NCBI GenBank assembly: GCA_039805565.1 | Contig: JBDLTZ010000335.1 | Span: 1 to 26,086, forward strand | Source of the DNA: CALJIC01 sp039805565 | Lineage (GTDB): Bacteria > Chloroflexota > Chloroflexia > Chloroflexales > Roseiflexaceae | DNA: 26,086 nt | Reading direction: 5' to 3' | Shown: in pieces, positions 7,446 to 14,115 of the stretch | How positions within the stretch are numbered: position 1 is the first letter of the stretch | Layout of the letters: every line of letters begins with the position of its first letter | Position numbers and translations under genes: made by a program | Notes under the pieces: generated by a model | What the model was told of the DNA's origin: nothing | What the model saw: the letters and a program-made list of their open reading frames with translations, nothing else | Database searches by the model: none

Positions 7446-7853
7446 CTATTGTACATCGCGCAGGACCTTGACGAGCACCTCGCGGGTGCGCGGGCCGTCG
7501 AACTCGGCGAGGTAGATCGCCTGCCAGCGGCCGAGCACGAGGCGGCCGCCGCTCACGAAGACGAAGTGCGAGAAGCCCATAGTGCTGGCCTGGAGGTGCG
7601 AGGCCGAGTTGTCCTCGATGTGGCGGTAGGCCGGGTCGACGCGGGGGTAGATCCGCCGCAGCACGAGGAGCATATCGTGCTGCACGCCCGGGTCGGCGTT
7701 CTCCTGGATTGTGATCCCGCACGTCGTGTGGGGCACGTAGAGCAGCGCCGTGCCCTCGGTGATGCCTGTTGTCTGGACGGCACCCCTCACCTCGGCGGTG
7801 ATGTCCGCCAGGCATTCCTGGGCCGTCGTGCGGATCGTCAGCCGTTGGAGCAT
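7446..7853 (-). CDS. yjbQ: YjbQ/UPF0047 family protein (secondary thiamine-phosphate synthase type)
   Basis: 135 residues, the usual size. Family signatures are LLYVPHTTCGITIQENADP (about residues 37-55), the HIEDNSASHLQAST region (about 77-90) and the C-terminal GRWQAIYLAEFDGPR. His and Asp/Glu residues in these motifs form the conserved pocket. The E. coli relative has a weak thiamine-phosphate-synthase activity, which may not be its real role. ATG at 7853; GGAGGACC is about six bases upstream. It is the last ordinary gene before the tRNA fragment and the replicon-like block. Confidence 0.88.
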   Translation of the reverse strand: MLQRLTIRTTAQECLADITAEVRGAVQTTGITEGTALLYVPHTTCGITIQENADPGVQHDMLLVLRRIYPRVDPAYRHIEDNSASHLQASTMGFSHFVFVSGGRLVLGRWQAIYLAEFDGPRTREVLVKVLRDVQ

Positions 7854-7936
7854 CGGGGTCCTCCTTCGCTGTTCTCAGGTCAGCAAACAGCCCCCATGTC
7901 CAGGAGGACACAGAGGCCGTCGGGAGCGTGTAGTGC

Positions 7937-7991
7937 TGGTGCCGGAGACGGGACTCGAACCCGTATGGGGTTGCCCCCAGCGGTTTTTAAG
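7937..7991 (-). tRNA. 3' fragment of tRNA-Leu(UAA), probable attachment site of an integrated element
   Basis: On the minus strand this reads, 5' to 3', anticodon loop CTTAAAA (anticodon UAA), 3' anticodon strand ACCGC, long class II variable arm TGGGG-GCAA-CCCCA, T arm ACGGG-TTCGAGT-CCCGT, acceptor strand CTCCGGC, then A and encoded CCA. The 5' half is absent: the sequence beyond the anticodon loop does not offer GCGGT to pair with ACCGC, and there is no GCCGGAG acceptor strand or D arm to the right. Loss of identity exactly at the anticodon loop is typical of tyrosine-recombinase crossover in tRNA genes. The element would lie to the right, with an intact tRNA copy at its far end; none is seen in this window. 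Confidence 0.75.
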
Positions 7992-8390
7992 GCTGATTCT
8001 GGCGCCGGTCCCCCGCCGTCTGAGGTAGATTTGGCGCGTCCTAATGCGGAGGCAGACTGAGCCTTCTTGGACTCTCGCGGGCACACATGGTCTGCCCGCT
8101 ACTCAGTCTACTACTCAGTCGTCGCCTCTGAGTCAGGCGTCGAGCAGCGCATTGGGAAGCACAATCTACTACCCTTCTTTCCCCTGTTCTACTCATTGCG
8201 CTGTGCGCGCGCTCGCACCGTTTTGGTGCGCTATCTACGCCCCGACGACTGAGATATAGCAAGCTTTCCGACGACGCGGAGGGGCGCTATCGCACACCCG
8301 TCACCCGGCGGTGGTGTTGGATCTGCACGCCCGCCTCCTGATCAATCCGCTGAGGCTACTTGAAGTGGCTTGCGGCGACAAGGAAGTGCT
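7992..8390. other. Non-coding region upstream of the initiator gene, with short repeats
   Basis: About 400 bp without a convincing gene. It has CTACTCAGTC at 8099-8108 and again at 8111-8120 (12-bp spacing), related CTGAGTCA/GACTGAG words near 8050, 8128 and 8246, and a hairpin CGCACC-GTTTT-GGTGCG at 8214-8230. The region would hold the promoter and possibly control sites of the replication genes. The best -10 candidate is TATAGC at 8255-8260, without a good -35. Confidence 0.45.
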
Positions 8391-9650
8391 ATGACAGCCC
8401 CACGTGATTCCGGCAGTCGGCCAGTAAGCGACCGCGAGCCGCCCATTGCCTCGAACATGCCGAAGATAAGCGGCGACGAGCTCTTCGTCCCCGCCTCCCA
8501 CCTCCTGGTGATCGACCGCCAGGTGAGCCACCCCGCCTTTCGCCTGTGGTGCGTGCTGCACCGGCTCTGGTTCCTGCACGAGCCGCCGACGATGGAGCTG
8601 CTTCAGGAGCTGATGGGCACGGCGGTTGAGGAGAAGGACAAACCCAAGGTCAACGGCCACTACCCGACGCACTGGCAGCCCGCCACCCGCCGGAGCATCG
8701 AGCGCTGGCTCACCGAGCTGGAGCAAGCGGGCTGGCTCGTTTGGACACGGCGTGAAGAAACGAGCCGCCGCTACCACCTGCGCACCAGTGCCCGCAGTGC
8801 GTTCGACTCGGCTGTCCTCCACGAGATCCGCACACTGCTCAACTCCGGCAAAGCCACCCTCGTCGAAGTGCAGGCCCTGCTTCGGTTGACGCCGGGGATG
8901 AGCGATGATGCGACGACAGGGTCGCATGAGTCGATCCCTGGATCGCATCAGGATGCCGTTCCTGGGTTTCCTGCTGTCACCGATGCGACTTCAGCGTCGC
9001 ATAGTGTTACCGGGCCGCGCCTCACTGCGACGGCGGGATCGCATGGTGCGACGGAAGGATCGTATCGGGCGACGGTGGAGTCGCAATCTGCGACCGAGGG
9101 ATCGCACGAGGCGACGGCAGAGTCGCATACTGCGACCGAGGGATCGCATGCAGGGCGTGGCAAGGGCTTCCAGATGCCGCAGAACGAGCCGCCTTATAAT
9201 GAGATCTCTGAGAACAAGATCCAGGAAGATCCTACACCACCACCCGCGGCCGAGGGCGGTGACGGTGGTGGGCCGACCCTCACCGAGCGGTATCTTCTCC
9301 GCGAGGGCTTCAGCGCACGAGCGGCACACGAGTTCCGGCAGCTCGACGTCAAGGCCGTGCAAGCAGACCTGGAGCGTCGCCGAGGTTTTGGTCAGGGCAT
9401 CGGCGCGATCGTTACCACCTGGCGGATCGAGCCACCACTGACCGTACCCACACTCAACGACACGGACGTTTCGGCCGCGAGCCGGTCAGTCAGCGCCAAA
9501 GCGGCAGCCCTCGCTCTCGCTCCGGTCGATGCTGGTCCGCTCGAGATCCAGTATCTCGCCCTCGACCTGGAAGAGGGCGTGCCGCACAAGGTCGCACTGG
9601 CAAACCTGCTCGCCCGCCGGGAAGACCTGCCGGTCGGAGGTGTGGCATGA
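8391..9650 (+). CDS. Replication initiator-like protein (lambda O-like layout) with internal iterons
   Basis: 419 residues. The N-terminal part (about residues 35-140) looks like a winged helix-turn-helix of phage/plasmid initiators: FVPASHLLVIDRQVSHPAF, then RRSIERWLTELEQAGWLVW. Residues about 173-253 are a low-complexity linker of heptads (consensus ATEGSHx) encoded by the 21-bp iterons. A Pro/Gly-rich joint follows, then a C-terminal helical domain (YLLREGFSARAAHEFRQLDVKAVQADLERRRG) that could contact the helicase or loader. ATG at 8391 has AAGGAAG four bases upstream; a TTG seven codons earlier is less likely. The stop overlaps the start of a DnaC-like gene (ATGA). Layout and linkage recall lambda O and P; sequence homology to O is not claimed. 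Confidence 0.65.
   Translation: MTAPRDSGSRPVSDREPPIASNMPKISGDELFVPASHLLVIDRQVSHPAFRLWCVLHRLWFLHEPPTMELLQELMGTAVEEKDKPKVNGHYPTHWQPATRRSIERWLTELEQAGWLVWTRREETSRRYHLRTSARSAFDSAVLHEIRTLLNSGKATLVEVQALLRLTPGMSDDATTGSHESIPGSHQDAVPGFPAVTDATSASHSVTGPRLTATAGSHGATEGSYRATVESQSATEGSHEATAESHTATEGSHAGRGKGFQMPQNEPPYNEISENKIQEDPTPPPAAEGGDGGGPTLTERYLLREGFSARAAHEFRQLDVKAVQADLERRRGFGQGIGAIVTTWRIEPPLTVPTLNDTDVSAASRSVSAKAAALALAPVDAGPLEIQYLALDLEEGVPHKVALANLLARREDLPVGGVA
8909..9148. repeat. Phased 21-bp iterons inside the initiator gene: candidate replication origin
   Basis: The consensus unit TGCGAC-N6-GTCGCA is itself an inverted repeat; the second half is often ATCGCA. Six consecutive units start at 9026, 9047, 9068, 9089, 9110 and 9131, exactly 21 bp (two helical turns) apart. 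An in-phase unit at 8984-9001 (perfect halves) precedes them, with a degenerate one at 9005. A second short cluster lies at 8909-8926 (perfect) and 8930-8947 (half-conserved), again 21 bp apart. Spaced, helically phased, self-complementary units are typical of initiator-binding iterons. The alternative is a simple coding repeat; conservation of both dyad halves with variable N6 argues for DNA-level function. Confidence 0.7.
9191..9236. other. AT-richer stretch after the iterons, candidate DNA-unwinding element
   Basis: Directly after the iterons comes a locally AT-rich run (TTATAATGAGATCTCTGAG and AAGATC words) in otherwise strongly GC-rich DNA, still within the initiator gene. In lambda-type origins an AT-rich unwinding region follows the O-binding iterons in the same way. 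The assignment rests only on position and composition. Confidence 0.4.
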
Positions 9651-10453
9651 GCGCCGATACCAGAAGTGGCTGGGTTCGGGCGGGCTCCGCCCTGCCCACG
9701 GTCAAGAGAACCTCGGCGCCGATGTCGGTAACGCCTACCGCGCCTGCCAAGTCTGATGAGCGGCCGCCGCGCTGCCCTGAGTGCGACGGCGCCGGGTTCT
9801 TCGTTGCCGCCGTTCCGGTTGGTGACCCGCGCTTCGGGCAGTTGATTCCCTGCCGCTGCAAGCTGGAGGAGCGCCAGCGCCGCCAGGCGGCTCAGCTCAA
9901 GCAATTGAGCAATCTGGGTGCCTTTCAGGACCAGACCTTCGACACGTTTGACCCCGACGTGCCCGGGGTTCGCAAGGCGTTCCTGCGGGCGGTAGATTTC
10001 GCCCAGCAACCGCGCGGTTGGTTGCTGCTCTTCGGGCCCTGCGGCGTCGGCAAATCGCACCTCGCCGCGGCCGCCGCAAACCAGGCCCTTGCCCGCGGGA
10101 ATAGGGTACTCTTCACCGTCGTTCCCGACTTGCTCGACCACCTCCGCGCGACGTTTGGTCCGTCCAGCGAGGTCGGCTACGACGAGCGCTTCGAGCTTGT
10201 TCGCACCGTGCCGCTGCTGATCCTCGATGATCTCGGAACCGAGAGCGCCACGGCCTGGGCGCGCGAGAAGCTGTACCAGATCCTCAACCACCGCTACAAC
10301 GAAGACCTGCCGACGATCATCACGAGCAACCGCTCGCCTGACAGCCTCGAGCCCCGTGTCCTCTCGCGGATGTACCAGCGCGCCTTCGGTGGTGAGTTGC
10401 TCCGTATCAGTGCCGACGACTACCGCCGGCGGAGCGCCAGAGGCGTGTCGTGA
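9647..10453 (+). CDS. DnaC-like helicase-loader ATPase
   Basis: 268 residues. A Cys cluster (CPECDGAG at residues 43-50 with PCRC at 68-71) can form a zinc ribbon. An AAA+ domain follows, with Walker A GPCGVGKS (130-137), Walker B LLILDD (190-195), sensor 1 ITSN and a C-terminal Arg-rich end. This is the DnaC/DnaI/IstB-type loader family, which places the replicative helicase on the origin. The ATG overlaps the stop of the initiator gene, so the two are coupled. IstB of IS21 has the same fold, but no IstA transposase is next to it; linkage to an initiator with iterons supports a replication role. A Ser/Pro/Thr-rich N-terminus (residues 1-40) is unusual and may be partly non-essential. Confidence 0.82.
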   Translation: MSADTRSGWVRAGSALPTVKRTSAPMSVTPTAPAKSDERPPRCPECDGAGFFVAAVPVGDPRFGQLIPCRCKLEERQRRQAAQLKQLSNLGAFQDQTFDTFDPDVPGVRKAFLRAVDFAQQPRGWLLLFGPCGVGKSHLAAAAANQALARGNRVLFTVVPDLLDHLRATFGPSSEVGYDERFELVRTVPLLILDDLGTESATAWAREKLYQILNHRYNEDLPTIITSNRSPDSLEPRVLSRMYQRAFGGELLRISADDYRRRSARGVS

Positions 10454-10499
10454 AGGCACACTCGGCCGTAATCCGCCGAAGCATCAGGGAGGAAGACCT

Positions 10500-11585
10500 G
10501 TGAACGCACTGCTCACCCTTGTTGCCGCTGACATCGGCAACGTCAACACCAAGTATCGTCGACACGGAGGCGCCTGGGCTGTCGAACCCTCGCTCGTTCG
10601 GATGTTGAGCGATCGGGTCGGCTACAGCTTCACCGCTGCCGCGCCCGTCAAGCCATTCGTCTATCTCAGCGGGCCGGCTGGAATTGAGCCAAACGTGCCC
10701 TACCTGGTCGGAGAGGACGCGGCGCGGGCGGGCATCTCTGATGTGGCGATCATCGGTAGCGCCGAGGTGCGGGCGCACTCCCAGGCGTATCTTCTGCTCC
10801 ACCTCTACGCCATCGCCGCCAGCCTGCCGCCGCGTGTGACAACCGCACACATCGCCTTCGCCGGCGGGCTACCAGTCGAGGACGATAGCACCAGCCAGGT
10901 CAAGGAGAAACTGCGTGCGCGGCTCACCGGGAGGGCCGCGAAGGGTGCACCGCCGGTTCCCCACGTCTTCCGCTGGGGCGAGGAGGAGTTCACGCTCACC
11001 ATCAATCGTGTCTCGTTCATCCCGCAGCCGATCGGGGCGATCGCGACGCTGCTCTTTACGCCCGACGGGCGCATTCAGCCGACAACCACAATGCTGCGCC
11101 AGCGCTACGCGCTCGATATCGGCGGGGGCACGACCGACTACACCGGGCGCAGAGGGCTGGAGCTTATCCCAGGGACTGAGGGTGGGATACGGATCGGCGT
11201 GCAGAACGCCGCCGAAACGGCCCGCGCACTGATCCAGCGTCGCTTTCCGAGCCTACGCCATCTCGACGCTGGGCAAGTCCTGACCCTGATCCGCTCTGGT
11301 GAGGTGACACTCTACGTCGCCGGCGAGGGCTGCGATGTGAGCGCCGAGGTCCAGGCCGCGCTCACGGACACAGCAAACGCGATCGTCGCCCACGTCCTCC
11401 CCCGCTGGGAGCGCACGCTGGCCCAGGGCGAGGTGCTGCTCTTCGGTGGCGGGGGAAGCCTGATGGCGGAGAGCATCGCTGCTGTTCTCGCCCCTGTCGC
11501 TCCGGTCTCGCTGATGCCCGGCCCAATCACTCGAGTTGCCGACGGCATCGAGCGCCTGGCCAAGTACCGCTTGCAGGCCGAATGA
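10500..11585 (+). CDS. ParM/StbA-like actin family ATPase (plasmid segregation)
   Basis: 361 residues, within the range for ParM and Alp proteins. The actin-fold nucleotide motifs are in order: phosphate-1 DIGNVNTK (residues 11-18), phosphate-2 LDIGGGTTDY (205-214) and adenosine LLFGGGGSLM (313-322). Such proteins polymerise with ATP and push plasmid copies apart, working with a DNA-binding adaptor (ParR) and a centromere. GTG at 10500 is the start, with GGGAGGAA six to nine bases upstream; it lies 46 bp after the loader gene. On a chromosome it would normally have no role, so it points to an integrated or recently extrachromosomal replicon. The small gene at 11735 is in the position of the adaptor. 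Confidence 0.8.
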   Translation: MNALLTLVAADIGNVNTKYRRHGGAWAVEPSLVRMLSDRVGYSFTAAAPVKPFVYLSGPAGIEPNVPYLVGEDAARAGISDVAIIGSAEVRAHSQAYLLLHLYAIAASLPPRVTTAHIAFAGGLPVEDDSTSQVKEKLRARLTGRAAKGAPPVPHVFRWGEEEFTLTINRVSFIPQPIGAIATLLFTPDGRIQPTTTMLRQRYALDIGGGTTDYTGRRGLELIPGTEGGIRIGVQNAAETARALIQRRFPSLRHLDAGQVLTLIRSGEVTLYVAGEGCDVSAEVQAALTDTANAIVAHVLPRWERTLAQGEVLLFGGGGSLMAESIAAVLAPVAPVSLMPGPITRVADGIERLAKYRLQAE

Positions 11586-11648
11586 CTCGCTTGTGTTACA
11601 TTCGTCGTCGAGGCGTGGCAAGAGGCATTTCGCGTGCTAGTGCGGAAA

Positions 11649-11690
11649 AGTGCCAGCTGTGGAGATTTACAGCCGCGAGAAGCTGGCACT
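11649..11690. repeat. 10-bp inverted repeat between the actin gene and the small gene
   Basis: AGTGCCAGCT (11649-11658) faces AGCTGGCACT (11681-11690), a perfect 10-bp inverted repeat with a 22-bp spacer, about two helical turns. No T-tract follows, so it is not a typical terminator. It lies 45 bp before the GTG of the small gene and may be its operator or part of a centromere-like site. Confidence 0.5.
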
Positions 11691-11734
11691 GAAGCACGGC
11701 AATGGGACACAGACGTATCAATGGGAGGCGCACG

Positions 11735-12037
11735 GTGGAGACTCGTGACTTCCCGGATCGCTACAACGCCAGCATCCCCGCCGACGACCCACGTTTCGCT
11801 GAGCTACGGGCTGTGCTGGCGACGGTTCGACAGAATGGCCGGCACAGTCCGGCGGCACGGATGCTGGGCGAGTGGGCGCTGCTTGGCTTCCTACTGACCA
11901 CAGGCCGACTCAAGATTGGGGAGGGAACTGCGCTCGTGGAGTCTGGCCCTGATAACCTCCCCGATCCACGTGAGTTGCTCGCCGCGCGGGAGCATGTGGA
12001 GGTCGCGGTCGCACAGCTCGGGGGCTTCGAGGAGTGA
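11735..12037 (+). CDS. Small protein downstream of ParM-like gene; adaptor (ParR) candidate
   Basis: 100 residues, starting METRDFPDRYNASIPADD and containing a helical, hydrophobic middle (MLGEWALLGFLLTTGRLKIGEG). I do not recognise the family. The GTG start at 11735 has GGGAGG six to eight bases upstream; ATGs at 11702 and 11720 are possible but lack such a site. Size and place behind an actin-like gene, with an inverted repeat just upstream, fit a ParR-type DNA-binding adaptor, but no ribbon-helix-helix motif is obvious. It is the last gene before the strong hairpin at 12072. Confidence 0.55.
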   Translation: METRDFPDRYNASIPADDPRFAELRAVLATVRQNGRHSPAARMLGEWALLGFLLTTGRLKIGEGTALVESGPDNLPDPRELLAAREHVEVAVAQLGGFEE

Positions 12038-12071
12038 CAAAGATCGGTTCCGTGAGAGTTTCCGCAGGCAG

Positions 12072-12103
12072 CGCCGTACCTTGCATGCGTGCAAGGTACG
12101 GCG
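12072..12103 (+). terminator. Strong hairpin terminator closing the replicon block
   Basis: Perfect 14-bp arms (CGCCGTACCTTGCA / TGCAAGGTACGGCG) around a TGCG loop, followed on the plus strand by ATTTCCCTTTCT, a broken T-rich tract. It lies 34 bp after the stop of the small gene, so it most likely ends the replication/partition transcript. Confidence 0.7.
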
Positions 12104-12319
12104 ATTTCCCTTTCTCCGCACCAGGAAGCGGCAAAGTAGCCAATTTCGACCAGAGAAAAATGGGGGCGAATAGAAGAACAAAGGCCGCTTTTGCAAGGTG
12201 CAAGGGTGGCTCTTTGCACGTGGTCCAAGGTGCGGCAGGAGGCTTCTGTTCTTGTCCAGGCAGCTCGGCATCGCGACGACGACTCACGTGTTGGTGGAAG
12301 GCTCGTGCCAAGCCCGCTC
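12104..12319. other. Non-coding, lower-GC region with GCAAGG repeats
   Basis: No gene is seen. The word GCAAGG occurs at 12091 (in the terminator stem), 12193 and 12200, with the variant CCAAGGTG at 12225 and the opposite orientation TTTGCAC near 12213. The base composition is less GC-rich than the flanks, which fits foreign DNA. The right boundary of the replicon block should lie here, but no copy of the tRNA-Leu fragment is present. Confidence 0.4.
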
Positions 12320-12847
12320 CTACGCTGAGTCGTCCGACAGCGTGAGCATGGGCTGGCGCTGGGCCGCCCGTCGGCGCACGACCGAGCTGGGGTCACGCAG
12401 CAGGAGCACGAGCACGTCGGGCCGCGTCGTCGTGGACGCAATGCGGCGGCGCACCTGGCTGGTCACGCGTCGGTCGGTCAAGAGGCGCTCAAGGGCGGCG
12501 AGCGGAGTTGCCGGGTGCCGGCACACCGCCAGGCCCGCCCGATTTCCCCAAAAGGTGTTTCGGCCACGGTTGAGTACCGGAGGGAGCCGGGCGGCGACCT
12601 GCGCCAGCGCCTCGGCTGGCGCCGCCGGGTGCTCCGCGATGGCGGCCGCGAGCTCCTGCTCGTGTACGGTGACGATCTGCGCTGGAACCAGGGCCAGGAG
12701 CACCGTCGGCTCGACGGCGGGGTGCCGCGCCACGGCCACCTGCACGAAGCTGTAGACGGAGGCCGCGAGCCGGCGCAACGCTTCTGGCCCCGTCGTCGGA
12801 TCGCGGGCGGCGTCCAGCACCTCCTTGGGGCCACGGTAGGGCCGCAC
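12320..12847 (-). CDS. LRV/HEAT-like repeat protein
   Basis: 175 residues. The sequence is built from repeats resembling leucine-rich repeat variants: LRRLAASVYSFVQVAVARHPAV, LAAAIAEHPAAPAEALAQVA, LAVCRHPATPLAALERLL, and VRRRIASTTTRPDVLVLLLRDP. Each has two short helices around an xxVxxHPxxP core. Such solenoids bind partners; no catalytic motif is seen. The chosen start is GTG at 12847 because ACGGAG ends six bases before it and lies inside the last codons of the upstream gene, whose stop is at 12850-12852. The two are therefore co-translated. Longer in-frame readings would overlap the upstream gene. Confidence 0.65.
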   Translation of the reverse strand: MRPYRGPKEVLDAARDPTTGPEALRRLAASVYSFVQVAVARHPAVEPTVLLALVPAQIVTVHEQELAAAIAEHPAAPAEALAQVAARLPPVLNRGRNTFWGNRAGLAVCRHPATPLAALERLLTDRRVTSQVRRRIASTTTRPDVLVLLLRDPSSVVRRRAAQRQPMLTLSDDSA

Positions 12848-12849
12848 AA

Positions 12850-14115
12850 TCAGCTCCGTGCCGTGCGCCGGCGCCGACGGAGCGCCGGGAACCAGATCAG
12901 TAGCAGCAACGTCAGCCCGGCGCCGTGGGCCGGGAGCCGCCACCATGACGCCACGACTGGCGGAAAGGCGGCCGGCGGCGGAGCGGCCTCCAGAAGCGGT
13001 GCCGCCTGCGCCCATGCCAGAAACGCATCGCCGACGGGGAGCACGCCGAAGGCGTAGCGCCGCTCGCCGTCCCAGGTGAAGCCAAGACCGAGCCACTCCC
13101 CGGTATAGCGAAGCGACTCCGCCAGCTCGCGGTCGTTCCACATCCGCGCCGCCCCAAGCGTCACCGTGCTGGCCGACAGGCTCACTCCCGCCAGGAGCGG
13201 GCCGGAGTCGACATCGCCCATCCCCGGCTGCCCGTGCGGATACTCGCGCACACCCGGCACGCCCGCGACCGTCGTGACAAACTGGGCGCGAAAGCGCTGG
13301 TACTGCTCCAGCCCCCAGGCTGGCTCGATCACCGGCAGGAAGCGGACGATGATGCTCTGCGAAGATCCGCGCGCGCCCTCCAGCGCCCGGCCGTCGCGCG
13401 GGTCCACCCGGTGGGGAAGCAGGCCGGTGGCTGGGTCCAGGCGTTCGCGGGCGTCCGCCACCCAGTCGGCGATCACCTGCTCATTTCCGAGGTTAAGGAG
13501 CGTTTCGCAGCGGGCGAGGGCCGCCATGCCGACGACGCTGTCGACCGGCCAGGCCTGGCCGGGGTAGGCGCTGAGGAAGGGCGTGGGGCTGCGGGCAAAC
13601 GCATCGGCCAGTGCTTCGCAGTCCGCAGTGAGGCGCGCAAGGTCGGCCGGTGATCGGTCGTCAGGAGGCGCGAGGGCGACGAGGCCACCGCGGAGGAAGG
13701 CACTCCAGCCGACGAAGAAAACGCCGAAGGGCGGGTCCAACGTGGGGCTGAACGGCGCCCGCCCCGCCGACGTGTCGAGCTGTCCGGCGGCCCAGGTCGC
13801 CTCGGCAAGGGCCTGGCGGCGAAGCGGGCTATTGGGTTCTACGGCGACGCCAATGTCGGTCCAAGCCAGTCCGTACAGGACGTGGCTGAAGAAATACCCC
13901 TCGGGGAAGAGCGTCTGCATCTCCTCGCCCGTGCCGCGCTCCAGCGCCCCGCGCAGAAAGCGGAGCTGCGCCGGCAGGTCGGGGCTGATCCGCCCCGGGC
14001 CGGCGAGCTCTGCTGACGGCCAGTAAAGCCGGCTCTGCAGCACGATGAGCAGCACCGTGAGCGTGACGGCGATCACCAGGTGCAGGCGGGTATGCCACCT
14101 CATGATCTGCTGCAT
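12850..14115 (-). CDS. Membrane-anchored protein with helical-barrel-like domain, function unknown
   Basis: 421 residues. There is an N-terminal membrane segment (LVIAVTLTVLLIVLQSRLYW), a large extracytoplasmic domain and a C-terminal membrane segment (GAGLTLLLLIWFPAL) with a basic tail. The middle has repeated helix pairs and the motif GMGDVDSGPLLAGVSLSAS, which recalls alpha/alpha-toroid proteins of the six-hairpin glycosidase or linalool-dehydratase-isomerase-like type; this is recognition by pattern only. ATG at 14115 has GAGG five bases upstream; an earlier ATG at 14160 lacks a ribosome-binding site. The LRV-like gene follows at once. Confidence 0.65.
   Translation of the reverse strand: MQQIMRWHTRLHLVIAVTLTVLLIVLQSRLYWPSAELAGPGRISPDLPAQLRFLRGALERGTGEEMQTLFPEGYFFSHVLYGLAWTDIGVAVEPNSPLRRQALAEATWAAGQLDTSAGRAPFSPTLDPPFGVFFVGWSAFLRGGLVALAPPDDRSPADLARLTADCEALADAFARSPTPFLSAYPGQAWPVDSVVGMAALARCETLLNLGNEQVIADWVADARERLDPATGLLPHRVDPRDGRALEGARGSSQSIIVRFLPVIEPAWGLEQYQRFRAQFVTTVAGVPGVREYPHGQPGMGDVDSGPLLAGVSLSASTVTLGAARMWNDRELAESLRYTGEWLGLGFTWDGERRYAFGVLPVGDAFLAWAQAAPLLEAAPPPAAFPPVVASWWRLPAHGAGLTLLLLIWFPALRRRRRTARS

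Noticed and set aside
6723..8060. Long open frame on the plus strand across the DUF1349, YjbQ and tRNA-fragment region
   Set aside because: It is the antisense of two well-supported minus-strand genes. Its end (GDGTRTRMGLPPAVFK) is the typical false peptide read through a tRNA-Leu 3' half.
7937..8300. Intact tRNA-Leu or tRNA-Leu split by a group I intron
   Set aside because: No 5' half (GCCGGAG acceptor strand, D arm, GCGGT stem) is found within several hundred bases to the right, and the base before the 3' exon position is T rather than the terminal G of group I introns.
8909..9148. CRISPR-like array
   Set aside because: Units are 21 bp, contiguous, in frame within a gene and without unique spacers of CRISPR length.
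8948..9362. Minus-strand frames rich in CDPSVA or RRL repeats across the iterons
   Set aside because: They are antisense readings of the 21-bp repeats within the initiator gene and lack ribosome-binding sites.
9647..10453. IS21 helper protein IstB
   Set aside because: Same ATPase family, but there is no IstA transposase or terminal repeats; overlap with an iteron-bearing initiator gene favours a helicase loader.
12850..13141. Longer N-terminus for the LRV-like protein inside the upstream gene
   Set aside because: The extension is Arg/Gly-rich out-of-frame sequence, whereas GTG at 12847 has a well-placed ribosome-binding site.
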